Assembly: GCF_000814765.1 (NCBI RefSeq)
Contig: NZ_JWIC01000005.1
Span: forward strand, 806,001-870,000
Reading direction: 5' to 3'
Length of the DNA stretch: 64,000 nt
Origin: Pseudoalteromonas luteoviolacea
Lineage (GTDB): Bacteria > Pseudomonadota > Gammaproteobacteria > Enterobacterales > Alteromonadaceae
The position numbers and the translations under genes were made by a program. The notes below the pieces were generated by a model, which worked only from the letters and a program-made list of their open reading frames with translations, did not search any database and was not told the DNA's origin. Positions 1-8,097 of this stretch are shown one piece after another (position 1 is the stretch's first letter; the number at the start of each line of letters is the position of its first letter).

Positions 1-2
1 TG

Positions 3-368
3 ATCAACTTGTTTTTACCAATGAAAACGCCGCCAGAGTGCAGACAAAGCGAGCTACAAATTGGAAAATATAAAAAACCGGCTAAGGCTGGGTTGCCAGA
101 AAAGCAAGTATGGTTTGTCAGGCTAAACTTTGATTATGAGGCACTTGGTCAGCTCAGTGTCCAAGCTGAGTTGATGGATAAAGCCATCGATTGCGAAATT
201 GTCGGCGATAGCCCGAGTGTGTGCCAACTTGCTGAACCGCACTTAGACGCGTTGAGAAGTAAGCTGGCTGCCCACGGCTTGCAAGTAGGAGACATCGCAC
301 TGCGTGAAGATGCAGTACAGGTAAAACAGTTTTACGATAAGCACGCTATCGTAAACATAAAGGTATAA
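3..368 (+). CDS. FliK-like C-terminal domain protein, 5' end outside window
   Basis: The reading frame is open to the left edge, so this is the 3' end of a longer gene; the first in-frame TTG (9) and ATG (21) are probably internal. The visible ~120 residues resemble the conserved C-terminal Flg_hook domain of FliK: a segment of the type VWFVRLNFDYEALGQLSV, then an acidic patch and an L-x-x-H-G-L-Q-V-G motif near the end, which in FliK proteins interacts with the export gate. Three bases separate its stop from an FlhB C-domain gene, the same pairing as ylqG-ylqH in Bacillus. The full fliK lies at 22277-24553, so this is a paralogue. I infer an accessory role in flagellar export or none; the missing N-terminus prevents more. 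Confidence 0.6.
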   Translation: MNLFLPMKTPPECRQSELQIGKYKKPAKAGLPEKQVWFVRLNFDYEALGQLSVQAELMDKAIDCEIVGDSPSVCQLAEPHLDALRSKLAAHGLQVGDIALREDAVQVKQFYDKHAIVNIKV

Positions 369-371
369 CTT

Positions 372-668
372 ATGGAACAAAAAACAGCCGTTGGGCTTTT
401 ATACGAAGCAGGAAAGTCACCAGAAGTCGTCTGCAAAGGTTTTGGTGAACTGGCAGAAGAAATTATTGCCTTAGCCAAAGAAAAAGACATCATGATCCAC
501 GAAGACCCTGCACTGGTTAAAACACTGGGGCAGCTAGATTTACATGAAGAAATCCCCAAAGAGCTTTATTATGTCATCGCTGAATTGATTGCGTTTTCTT
601 ACGTGCTCCGTGGTAAATTCCCACCTGGGTGGAAAAACTTTCAAGGTAAACTCAATATTAAAGCCTAA
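372..668 (+). CDS. FlhB C-terminal-domain homologue (FlhX/YlqH type)
   Basis: A 98-residue soluble protein that matches only the part of FlhB lying after the NPTH autocleavage site: KTAVGLLYEAGKSPEVV, then an alpha-beta stretch ending in an E-L-I-A-F-S-Y-V-L helix, comparable with the end of the real FlhB at 16857-17987. It has no membrane segments and no NPTH. Proteins of this kind (FlhX, YlqH, FhlB) are known in several phyla and can substitute for the cleaved FlhB C-polypeptide in some species. It is probably translationally linked to the FliK-like gene 3 bases upstream. Identity of the family is fairly sure; function in this organism is inference. Confidence 0.75.
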   Translation: MEQKTAVGLLYEAGKSPEVVCKGFGELAEEIIALAKEKDIMIHEDPALVKTLGQLDLHEEIPKELYYVIAELIAFSYVLRGKFPPGWKNFQGKLNIKA

Positions 669-841
669 AAATATGAGTAACCAAATGAATGTATTAGAGT
701 TAATATACGAAGTAACTGTTACGGATCCCCCCTAAATCATAGCAAAATCAGTTGAACGACCAGTCACTTTCGTGCCTGCACTTTATTTTTATTCATACCA
801 ACTGCCAAATAGTTTGGTAACTGAAAAAGTAAGGTGACTTT

Positions 842-1341
842 ATGAAATCTAACCCTCTTGCCTATGTACTTCACAGCTTTGTCAGTACACTACTAAGTAT
901 CTCAATCAGCACGAAACTATTAGCTAAGGAGCTCCCTATTTAAGCCTGCTTTCTCTGGTACTTACACTACAGACATTTGCCCCCGATATTGTCACAGCGG
1001 ATCACTATGACCTGACAGGTTTGTTTCATCCTTGTATCGCCACTGATGAACCATACTTAATTTTCGACGTAACCAGAGAGGATGAATATAGCGGCTCAGA
1101 CTTATATAAGCTGCCAGTACAGCGAAGACGCTTGAGAGAATTTAACCAGACTAGGAGATCAAGTCATCACTCCTATTTGGGAGACATTTGCAATGTGTTA
1201 CCCCTGACAGTAAGTATCCCTTCTTCCACCGAAAGATCGATGATGACAGTCATAAAAATACAGATACTTTCTAAAGGTCACTCACCGCTTAAAGGCCAAG
1301 CCAATGTAAAATCTGAACCTGATACAATCAAGTCTCCCTAA
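842..1341 (+). pseudogene. Decayed secreted beta-propeller (PD40/TolB-like) gene
   Basis: An ATG at 842 with AAGGTG seven bases upstream opens a 33-codon frame that looks like a signal peptide and ends with LAKELPI and a stop at 941-943. The next frame, open from about 928, continues with LTLQTFAPDIVT and a D-L-T-G-L-F-H-P motif, which resembles the first blade of exported WD40-like/PD40 proteins (typical pattern F-A-P-x-I-V-S ... G-x-F-x-P-D). That frame loses the family pattern after about residue 60 and stops at 1341. The simplest reading is a gene broken by a frameshift near 930-943 and by loss of its 3' part. The family assignment is from memory of the motif and is uncertain. Confidence 0.35.
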
Positions 1342-1423
1342 AATCTAGGGGCGATGATAGTAAAGCGACATAGAGCGAAGTAAAGGCCTGAATTGCCGCC
1401 ACCTTTTAATTGGCTATGGATGA

Positions 1424-1460
1424 AAAGACCAGTGTTGATGTTGTAACAACACTGGTCTTT
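1424..1460 (-). terminator. Intrinsic terminator of the fibrinogen-like gene
   Basis: A perfect 14-bp inverted repeat (AAAGACCAGTGTTG at 1424-1437, complement at 1447-1460) with a 9-base loop lies 18 bases past the stop of the minus-strand gene at 1478. On the minus strand it is followed by TTTTC. It may also stop plus-strand readthrough. Confidence 0.8.
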
Positions 1461-1477
1461 GTATGTAAATATCTAGC

Positions 1478-2437
1478 TTATCTTACGTAAAGCCACATAT
1501 TTTGAGCATTGTAGTGATACGGACCATTACCACCGACTCCCCAGCCATTACCAAAGCGTTCGATAATAAATTTGGTATTTGAATAATCATATACAGAAGT
1601 TTTAAACTTAGCTGAATTTAGGAAAGAATAATCCTGACCAGCACCAGTACAACCAGCAGACTCAGCATGAGCCAATACATCATCAGTCAAAGAGTTTGCT
1701 AAAGGTGTACAATTTGCACTATTTAAAGTCACCATGTCTAAAATTGCTGCGGTATCGTTATCTGCGGTCACTAGCATTTCTTGTGCTGTATATTTAAAGC
1801 CCGCCCATTTTTGATCTGTAATAACATTTGCTTTTTGATCCAATGACAGTAATTCATCCACTTGGACATTTGGCTGTGTTTTACTTTTTATCCCGACAAG
1901 TGTCCATCCGCCGCCATGAGTTTCCATGTCGCAGTAGACTTTATAAGGCGATTGAACATTATCTGGTTTTATTGAATATATCCCACTGCCAGTGCTTAAA
2001 CCATTGGCAAGTATCTCTGCACAACTACGGCTTTCATGTTCAGAGTATTTTTTATTAAAAGTAAAGTTAGCAGATGTTATTTCACCAGTAACTTTATTAT
2101 ATACAGATAATATATACTTATACTCTCCCGCAGGAAATTCAGGCAAAACACTGATCCGAGGCTGTGCTTGAGCAAATACTTGACCAGCTGTTAACGTCAA
2201 GTTTGCTGCGTTGGAACGATTATAAAGCTCACCATTAGGAAAAACCAGCGTATCATAATACCTTAAATTCAATACATCATTACCGGTATTTTTAATCGCT
2301 CGGTCAAAACTTACATTACCACCAGTAACTTCCACAATTGGAGTCGCTTCATCTGAAGTGGCTTCAACAACGACATTTGCAGATAACGCTGAAGAGAATA
2401 AAGCAGATAATAAAAGCGTCACTTTATTTATTTTCAT
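1478..2437 (-). CDS. Secreted protein with fibrinogen-like domain
   Basis: A 319-residue exported protein. Residues 1-20 are a classic signal peptide (lysines, then hydrophobic LLLSALFSSALSA, cleavage after ALSA). Residues ~21-130 form a beta-rich region of unknown type. From C138 (SCAEIL) to about residue 200 the sequence matches the first part of fibrinogen-like domains, with the hallmark Y-C-D-M-E-T-H-G-G-G-W-T-L-V at 168-181; the C-terminal ~110 residues carry cysteines (NCTP, GCTG) and end abruptly in WLYVR. In animals this fold binds sugars or acetyl groups; bacterial members are mostly uncharacterised. AAGGAT precedes the ATG. It stands alone between two non-coding stretches. A carbohydrate-binding secreted protein is a reasonable inference. 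Confidence 0.7.
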   Translation of the reverse strand: MKINKVTLLLSALFSSALSANVVVEATSDEATPIVEVTGGNVSFDRAIKNTGNDVLNLRYYDTLVFPNGELYNRSNAANLTLTAGQVFAQAQPRISVLPEFPAGEYKYILSVYNKVTGEITSANFTFNKKYSEHESRSCAEILANGLSTGSGIYSIKPDNVQSPYKVYCDMETHGGGWTLVGIKSKTQPNVQVDELLSLDQKANVITDQKWAGFKYTAQEMLVTADNDTAAILDMVTLNSANCTPLANSLTDDVLAHAESAGCTGAGQDYSFLNSAKFKTSVYDYSNTKFIIERFGNGWGVGGNGPYHYNAQNMWLYVR

Positions 2438-3022
2438 TGGGTAAATCCTTATTTTTTATAATAGAGTGCTATTAAGACAATCATTTTTTATAAATCACCT
2501 TCCTACTTACATTTCATAAAAAGTACACCTGTTAGATATCTTCATAAAAATATAGAATTTGGAAAGTCATTCACACAGAATGAAAATACCACTTTTTGGG
2601 AAAAAATAAAGCAAACAAACAATAAAAAATAAAACCCAAAGGTAAAAGTAAGAATTAAATATGAGTAAATATAACCAAGAAAACTCAATAACAAAAAAAA
2701 CAACGAAAGTTATAAAATAAACCTAACCCACCAACTTAAACAAAAAATATAACTACACACTCTATTTAAATTTAAACAACCTAAATTTATTTAAAATAAC
2801 AACGACAGAAAGACCCAACTCATAAAAATAAAATAAAAACCAAATTAACACCACTTACCTTTTTATTACCTTTCGATCTATCAATAATTAACCTCACTTA
2901 TTAATTTACTTCTAAAGCAAAGTTAAAATTTTCTTACTTTAAGAAAATAACAGAGTTTATTTCTTAAGGAATACACAGTATGTCATCAAAGGTAAGTATT
3001 TAAGGAATGATAATAAAAAGCC
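2438..3022. other. AT-rich spacer without genes
   Basis: This 585-base stretch is much richer in A and T than its surroundings, with A-runs on the plus strand, and contains no convincing ORF. An imperfect inverted repeat (TTAAGAAAATAA at 2939-2950 against TTTATTTCTTAA at 2956-2967) and the palindrome TTAAATCGATTTAA at about 3023-3036 are the only structures I see. The promoter of the fibrinogen-like gene should lie at its left end. Confidence 0.5.
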
Positions 3023-4144
3023 TTAAATCGATTTAAACGACTCATAAAGCCCCGCCCAAACTAATAAACGAGAAAAGGGGTTCGTTATCCAATACTGCTG
3101 TAAAGATTTAACTAAACTTCGACTCCACACCCCATCTAAATTACCGTTCGTCAAATAAATAACAACCATATAATCGCTGAACTCTGCATTAAAAAATGCA
3201 GATACCCTTAACAACGCTCCTCCATCATGTCCCACACTATGCCAATCGCCTTCCTTTTCATAATCCCAGCCAGATACGAAGAAATTAGCCTGTCCATTTA
3301 AAAGCTTCTGTGGGCGCCAAAGCTTAATCAATATCGCCTTGTCGACTAGTTTGCCTTCCATCAAACTTGATAGAAAAAGGTTTAGATCATAAGCAGTAGA
3401 ATAAATGCCAGTATGAGCAGTGCCATAGCTTGGGAAGACATACTTATTAGGTTTGATCTTATCGCCACTATTAGGCAGATATGAAGGCACAACGCCTCTT
3501 GGGAGCTGCACAGCCTTTAAGTAAGTATTCGACATCATTAGAGGGGTTAATAATCGTTCTTGGACCAATGACTCATAAGACTGGCCTGTAACAGACTCTA
3601 GCAAGGCACCAATAAGAAGATAATTAATTTGGGTATACTGTACTTGAGTATTGAACTCAAACACAGGTTCTTTCTCACCTAAAGCTTTAATAACGTGTTC
3701 AAAGCTTTGTGGTGCACTCACTTGCTGATTTATAACTAAAAAATATTCAGGTATCCCAGAGGTATGGTTCAACAATGCACTTATTGGAATATTCAGCCAT
3801 TGACGAGGCAACTGGACATACTTACCGATAGGTTCATCTAATGAGAGCTGTTTTTTTTCTACCAGTTGAAAAACAAGGACAGTCGCAAACAGTTTGCTAA
3901 CAGAAAAAATGGGAAAGACGCTATGCTCATTCAGGGTCGAACCCACCCTGCTTTTTGATGCCTCAAACGCATATTTAAAGGTAATATCACCATTGTCGTT
4001 AACTAACACTGCTTGAGATGGGATCCCATGTAACTGTGCATTTTTCTCAACTTGATGAATTAACTTATCGCGCAAAGATGAGTCGTTTTGCATACACCCA
4101 GTTTGCAACCACAAAGCAATAAATATGACTAATCTATGCACCAC
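3023..4144 (-). CDS. Lipoprotein serine hydrolase, beta-lactamase/DD-peptidase family
   Basis: Class C beta-lactamase-type fold (Beta-lactamase family, esterases and DD-peptidases). The frame opens at a TTG at 4174, but I prefer one of two GTG codons (4144 or 4141): they give a lipoprotein signal, HRLVIFIALWLQTGC, with lipobox LQTGC, and AGAGAA lies just upstream. From 4144 the protein has 373 residues. Motifs: S-V-S-K at 81-84 (nucleophile and lysine), LLNHTSG near 124-130, and H-D-G at 306-308 in place of K-T-G. The usual Y-S-N triad appears as Y-T-Q at 170-172, a departure from most relatives. Likely a cell-envelope peptidase or esterase; the sequence does not say which. No operon partners. 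Confidence 0.8.
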   Translation of the reverse strand: MVHRLVIFIALWLQTGCMQNDSSLRDKLIHQVEKNAQLHGIPSQAVLVNDNGDITFKYAFEASKSRVGSTLNEHSVFPIFSVSKLFATVLVFQLVEKKQLSLDEPIGKYVQLPRQWLNIPISALLNHTSGIPEYFLVINQQVSAPQSFEHVIKALGEKEPVFEFNTQVQYTQINYLLIGALLESVTGQSYESLVQERLLTPLMMSNTYLKAVQLPRGVVPSYLPNSGDKIKPNKYVFPSYGTAHTGIYSTAYDLNLFLSSLMEGKLVDKAILIKLWRPQKLLNGQANFFVSGWDYEKEGDWHSVGHDGGALLRVSAFFNAEFSDYMVVIYLTNGNLDGVWSRSLVKSLQQYWITNPFSRLLVWAGLYESFKSI

Positions 4145-4258
4145 GTATTCTTCTCTTACAAATATCCATATCAATGGTGATCAATCTATGTGCTTTTTAA
4201 GTAAAAAAACAAATCAATATCTTTTATCGAACCTAACAGCAACTTATGTTCGAACAAT

Positions 4259-4282
4259 AAAAAAGGCGCCTTTCAGCACCTT
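4259..4282 (-). terminator. Terminator of the flagellar/chemotaxis operon
   Basis: On the minus strand AAGGTGC, a 6-base loop and GCGCCTT (one G-U pair) are followed by TTTTAT, two bases beyond the stop of the DUF2802 gene. This is a clear rho-independent terminator closing the long minus-strand series. Confidence 0.88.
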
Positions 4283-4284
4283 AT

Positions 4285-4710
4285 TCAAGATTTATTGTGT
4301 AGAGACATCAATAATTCAGCTTCCGCTCTGGGGAGCTCACATTCTCGCATAATTTCTTCGAGGTCAGCACCAAGTTCAACCATCTTAACTGCCCGAGAAT
4401 ATATTTTTGCGTCGGGATCATCATATTTTTGTGCTGCTTGTTGCTGAGCTAACTCTTTGACATAGCTTTCACTTTCAACAAGCCGCTTACCAATACTTAA
4501 AACACTCGCTCTAACTTCTGCAATTTCACTTCTTAGAATACTGATCTGCTCTGCGTCACTGTGTACTTGTTTATGCAATTTAACATTACTATTTTGTGAT
4601 TGCTGCAAACGTTTACTAAACATGAACAACAAACCCAAACATAACAAGCTAATAAAGCATGATGCTATCACCAGTATAATGAGTACATCATCTAATGTTA
4701 CTGCCGCCAC
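4285..4710 (-). CDS. DUF2802 membrane-anchored coiled-coil protein
   Basis: A 141-residue protein with one N-terminal membrane helix (about residues 8-31, VLIILVIASCFISLLCLGLLFMF as a hydrophobic run), a coiled coil (~35-95, many Q, E and S heptads) and a conserved C-terminal helical motif around IYSRAVKMVELGA and ELPRAEAELL. That end is the DUF2802 signature. The family is regularly found as the last gene behind cheW in polar-flagellate gammaproteobacteria. It follows cheW by 3 bases and is terminated directly after its stop. Function is unknown; association with chemotaxis is by position only. The C-terminal motif looks like a small helix-turn-helix, which could mislead annotation toward a DNA-binding role. 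Confidence 0.8.
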   Translation of the reverse strand: MAAVTLDDVLIILVIASCFISLLCLGLLFMFSKRLQQSQNSNVKLHKQVHSDAEQISILRSEIAEVRASVLSIGKRLVESESYVKELAQQQAAQKYDDPDAKIYSRAVKMVELGADLEEIMRECELPRAEAELLMSLHNKS

Positions 4711-4713
4711 AAC

Positions 4714-5211
4714 TTACAGATGACTCAACTCATCCCACTCATCGTCGCTGAGTAGTTTATTGAGATCAACTAAGATTAGTAATTCACCTTCGCGATTAGA
4801 CACACCCTGAATAAACTTAGCACTTTCTTCAGTACCAATGTTTGGCGCGCTGTCAATCTCGGAGCTACGTAAATATACTACCTCTGCGACACTATCTACC
4901 AAGATACCAATTACTTGCTTCTCAGCCTCTATAATAACAATCCTAGAGTTGTCAGTGACTTCTGCACTCATCAACCCAAAGCGGGCGCGAGTATCAATAA
5001 CGGTTACAACGTTACCACGAAGGTTAATGATACCTAGCACATAACTTGGTGCACCTGGGACTGGTGCAATCTCAGTGTAACGCAATACCTCTTGTACTTG
5101 CATTACATTGATACCATATGTCTCTTCCTCTAGTTTATATGTCACCCACTGTAGGACTTCATCATTACTATCGGCATTTTTATCTGCAGAAAGTATTCTT
5201 TCTTGGCTCAT
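4714..5211 (-). CDS. cheW: Chemotaxis coupling protein CheW
   Basis: CheW bridges chemoreceptors and the CheA kinase in polar arrays. The 165-residue protein is one CheW domain (about 20-160) preceded by a short acidic tail. Recognisable are the start VTYKLEEETYGINVMQVQEV, the receptor/CheA contact segment GIINLRGNVVTVIDTR and the V-D-S-V-A-E-V segment. GGAG lies eight bases before the ATG. It sits 24 bases after parP. Length and sequence are ordinary for the family. This is the only stand-alone CheW in the window. Confidence 0.95.
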   Translation of the reverse strand: MSQERILSADKNADSNDEVLQWVTYKLEEETYGINVMQVQEVLRYTEIAPVPGAPSYVLGIINLRGNVVTVIDTRARFGLMSAEVTDNSRIVIIEAEKQVIGILVDSVAEVVYLRSSEIDSAPNIGTEESAKFIQGVSNREGELLILVDLNKLLSDDEWDELSHL

Positions 5212-5235
5212 GATTAAACTCCAGATTGATGCTAG

Positions 5236-6021
5236 TTACTGCTCTCGGCTATCGAGGCCTTGCTCTAGCAACCTATTTAAATTCTCTACGTCAATAAGCG
5301 CACACATTTTTTCTTTAATCACACCTGCAAGCCATGGTCGCTTACCGCAGGTTGTTCGCCACTTAACATCATCAGCTGTGAGCGTAATATTATTGACTAA
5401 TTTTTCTGCTAGCAGCCCCCACTGACTGTCACCTAACATGATTAAATACTGGTAGTTAAGCTGCGACTCCAACTCGGGTGTATACTTTTCAGGCATTACC
5501 CAACGAGCTGTATCAACAACATTCAGCTTTTCTTCACGGTTTAGCATTACACCTTTAAACCACTTTGGTTTACCAAATAACTGGTTAACCTCTGTCAGCT
5601 GATGAATACCACCCAGTGCTTGCAATGGAACAGCAAGTGTCAGACCTGCAACCTCAAAAAACAAAGCTTGAAACTCTCCTTCAATGAAGGCTTCTTTTGC
5701 AGCACTCTGCGCAGGTGCTTGTTCTTTGATAATAGTTGTATTTTCAGTTATCTCAAGCTCTTGGACCGGCAACTCAGGAGTTTCTTGCAGAACTTCCTCA
5801 ACAACGGCCTCAGAGGTCTCAACTTTCAGCTCAACCTCGGCTTTTGGTACCTCAACAACTTTTGCTTCATCAAGCAGTTTTTCTTGCTTTTGTGCATCCG
5901 GCACAGACTCAAGCAACCTCGCAACGGGTGCAAGTGCAACATCTTGATCTTCCTCTTCTTGCAATAAGGCGCCAAGATATTGTTTCATCACTTGTTCGTT
6001 TGCAAACAGGTGCTTACTCAT
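5236..6021 (-). CDS. parP: Array-positioning protein ParP (CheW-like domain)
   Basis: A 261-residue protein with an N-terminal ~120-residue acidic, low-complexity linker and a C-terminal CheW-like domain (about 128-258, FQALFFEVAGLTLAVPLQAL ... VVDTARWV). In Vibrio, ParP has this architecture; its CheW-like domain inserts into arrays, binds CheA and receptors, and links them to the pole through ParC. It overlaps the end of the ParA-like gene by 8 bases, the standard parC-parP arrangement. The core CheW contact segment is degenerate (GVMLNREEKLNVVDT rather than GIINLRG), as expected for ParP and unlike true CheW. Name assigned from architecture and context. Confidence 0.85.
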   Translation of the reverse strand: MSKHLFANEQVMKQYLGALLQEEEDQDVALAPVARLLESVPDAQKQEKLLDEAKVVEVPKAEVELKVETSEAVVEEVLQETPELPVQELEITENTTIIKEQAPAQSAAKEAFIEGEFQALFFEVAGLTLAVPLQALGGIHQLTEVNQLFGKPKWFKGVMLNREEKLNVVDTARWVMPEKYTPELESQLNYQYLIMLGDSQWGLLAEKLVNNITLTADDVKWRTTCGKRPWLAGVIKEKMCALIDVENLNRLLEQGLDSREQ

Positions 6022-6799
6022 TCTTACCTCTTTCTAATTCACCAATATGCTCGAGTAATGCTCGATATGCATATACACCTCTTGATTTCGGGCAGAATTG
6101 TACCGGAACCTTCTGTGCCAAGCTAGCATCTCTGAATTTGGTATCAACTGGAATAACGCCAGGCCACACTTTATCCTGATATGATTCAACCAGCGACTTG
6201 TAAGCTTCCAAAGATGCTTTTGTGCGCTTATCATACATTGTAGGGACTATAGTATATTGATATTGTTTAGAATGCGAACTTTGCATTAATGTCATTGTGC
6301 GCATCATTCTATCTAGCCCCTTTAATGCCAAAAACTCAGTCTGTACAGGAATGAGTATACGTTCACTGGCAGCCAAAGCATTGACCATCAATACCCCTAA
6401 AACAGGTGGGCAATCTAAAATGGCATAGTCATAGTAATCGCTAATTTTTGCCAGTGCTTTTTTCAGTATTAATCCCATACCTGAACGATTACCCATGCTT
6501 CTATCCAAGGTGGCTATGGCCATTGTCGCAGGCAAAATATCTAAGTTTTCGACAGTTGAGGGACATAAAGCTTGTAAAATTTCTTCGCTTTGCATGTTGG
6601 AACCACGAATGAAAATATCATATACACTCACCTCTAAATCTTCAGAGTCAATTCCAAAGTAATAAGTCAGTGATGCATGCGGGTCTGTATCAATTAATAA
6701 TACTCTTTTTCCTTCAGTGGCTAATATGCCACCCAAGCTCACCGCAGTGGTCGTTTTGCCTACACCACCCTTTTGATTCGCAACCGTCCAAATTTTCAC
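6014..6799 (-). CDS. parC: Polar chemotaxis ParA-like ATPase ParC
   Basis: A 261-residue ParA/MinD-type ATPase. It begins MKIWTVANQKGGVGKTTT, with the deviant Walker A at residues 9-17 (signature lysine K10, P-loop lysine K15); a Walker B-like Y-A-I-L-D-C-P-P follows near residue 130. Such ParC proteins form a polar gradient that recruits chemoreceptor arrays; unlike plasmid or chromosomal ParA there is no ParB or parS next door, but a ParP gene overlapping by 8 bases and the che genes upstream. This distinguishes it from FlhG at 12333-13193, which has the extra DQAxxLR motif. It should not be confused with topoisomerase ParC, which shares the symbol. Confidence 0.88.
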   Translation of the reverse strand: MKIWTVANQKGGVGKTTTAVSLGGILATEGKRVLLIDTDPHASLTYYFGIDSEDLEVSVYDIFIRGSNMQSEEILQALCPSTVENLDILPATMAIATLDRSMGNRSGMGLILKKALAKISDYYDYAILDCPPVLGVLMVNALAASERILIPVQTEFLALKGLDRMMRTMTLMQSSHSKQYQYTIVPTMYDKRTKASLEAYKSLVESYQDKVWPGVIPVDTKFRDASLAQKVPVQFCPKSRGVYAYRALLEHIGELERGKNE

Positions 6800-6860
6800 T
6801 TTATTATTTTATTCCTTTGTGACTTTTCATGACAAAGCTGTATCAAACTAATTTATATAC

Positions 6861-8012
6861 CTACGCAATCCCCAGCTCTTTATTAATGCGTAATGCCACA
6901 TCTTGAAGTGCAAGGCTTTCGGATGATAGACCTGCCGCTGCAACAGCTTGAGGCATGCCGTAAACGACGCATGTTTTTTCGTCTTGCGCCCAAATCGTTG
7001 CGCCTACTTGCTTCAACATACGAGCACCATCTCTGCCGTCAGCGCCCATCCCCGTTAACACAATCGCGAGAACATCACCCGAATAAGCTTTAGCCGTACT
7101 TGCAAATGTTACGTCAACACACGGTTTATAAGTGATTCTCGGGCTGTCATCTTCAAACACTTTAAGTGTTTTACTCCCACCTCGTGCTTCTACCATCATT
7201 TGCTTACCCCCTGGCGCTAAATACGCCACACCCGGCATCAGCTTATCACCTTGCTCGGCTTCTTTTACCTTAATTTTGCACAAGCTATTGAGTCGTTGTG
7301 CAAAAGCAGGTGTGAAAGCAGCAGGCATATGCTGAATAAGCAATATTGGGTGAGGAAAGTTCGCTGGTAGTTGAGTCAAAATAGTTTGTAGAGCAACAGG
7401 CCCTCCTGTAGAAGTGCCAATAGCTACTATCTTGTATGATTTACCAGACGCTTTGAAGCTTCTTTGTGGAGTGGTCTCCGGCGCGGCTTTTTGAAAACTT
7501 CTATCTGGCTGAGCCACTGTTGTAGTTGAACGTAAACTAGATGTCGGTTTTGCCGCAGGGCTAACCAGTGTTGATGGTTTTGCTGAAGTCATCGGTCTTG
7601 TAAATCGACTGACTCGCTTACGACCAATTTCTTTCACCTTTGTCTGCAAAGCACGCGTGGCTTCTTCACTATTTCGGGCAATGTCTTCAAACTTTTTAGG
7701 TAAAAAATCTACGGCCCCAGCATCTAGTGCATCTAACGTAGCGCTTGCTCCTTCACGAGTTAATGAAGAAAACATTAAAATTGGCGTTGGGTTACTCTGC
7801 ATTATTTTTTTAACAGCGCTGATACCATCCAATACTGGCATCTCTACATCCATGGTGATCACATCAGGACGTAACTTACTTGCTTTTTCAACAGCTTCTT
7901 GGCCATTAACTGCAAAATCAATAACCTCAATTCCTGCGTCTTTTTCTAGTATTTCACTTACACGACGACGGAAGAAACTTGAGTCATCAACAACTAATAC
8001 TTTTACTGCCAT
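6861..8012 (-). CDS. cheB: Chemotaxis glutamate methylesterase CheB
   Basis: CheB removes methyl groups from receptor glutamates and deamidates glutamines when phosphorylated by CheA. Counting from the ATG at 8012 the receiver domain occupies 1-120 with phospho-acceptor D55; a Ser/Thr/Pro-rich linker runs ~130-190; the esterase domain has catalytic S201 in G-T-S-T-G-G, H228 in I-Q-H-M-P and D325 in G-M-G-A-D-G. An in-frame ATG at 8018 is only two bases behind the AAGAG ribosome site, so 8012, with eight bases of spacing, is the better start. It lies behind a terminator-like hairpin that separates it from cheA. The matching methyltransferase cheR is not in the window. Confidence 0.95.
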   Translation of the reverse strand: MAVKVLVVDDSSFFRRRVSEILEKDAGIEVIDFAVNGQEAVEKASKLRPDVITMDVEMPVLDGISAVKKIMQSNPTPILMFSSLTREGASATLDALDAGAVDFLPKKFEDIARNSEEATRALQTKVKEIGRKRVSRFTRPMTSAKPSTLVSPAAKPTSSLRSTTTVAQPDRSFQKAAPETTPQRSFKASGKSYKIVAIGTSTGGPVALQTILTQLPANFPHPILLIQHMPAAFTPAFAQRLNSLCKIKVKEAEQGDKLMPGVAYLAPGGKQMMVEARGGSKTLKVFEDDSPRITYKPCVDVTFASTAKAYSGDVLAIVLTGMGADGRDGARMLKQVGATIWAQDEKTCVVYGMPQAVAAAGLSSESLALQDVALRINKELGIA

Positions 8013-8044
8013 TGGCATCGCTCTTTTTTAATGTTACAGATCCG

Positions 8045-8068
8045 AAAAGTGGTGCCTTTGGCACCACT
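8045..8068 (-). terminator. Terminator-like hairpin between cheA and cheB
   Basis: On the minus strand AGTGGTGCC, a three-base AAA loop and GGCACCACT form a perfect 9-bp stem followed by TTTCGG. It sits midway in the 85-base gap after the cheA stop. It should stop part of the transcripts coming from flhA/fliA/cheA and so lower cheB, parC, parP and cheW relative to cheA, unless a promoter downstream compensates. Confidence 0.7.
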
Positions 8069-8097
8069 AATTCGGTGACAGCAAAAAGCGTCTAGCG

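Noticed and set aside
1021..1341. Independent 106-residue ORF on plus
   Set aside because: It starts in the middle of the decayed beta-propeller-like frame, has no ribosome site and loses its pattern downstream; treated as part of the pseudogene.
6014..6799. Chromosome-partitioning ParA with a nearby origin
   Set aside because: No ParB, parS or origin-like features; overlap with parP and location in the che operon identify a chemotaxis-array ATPase.
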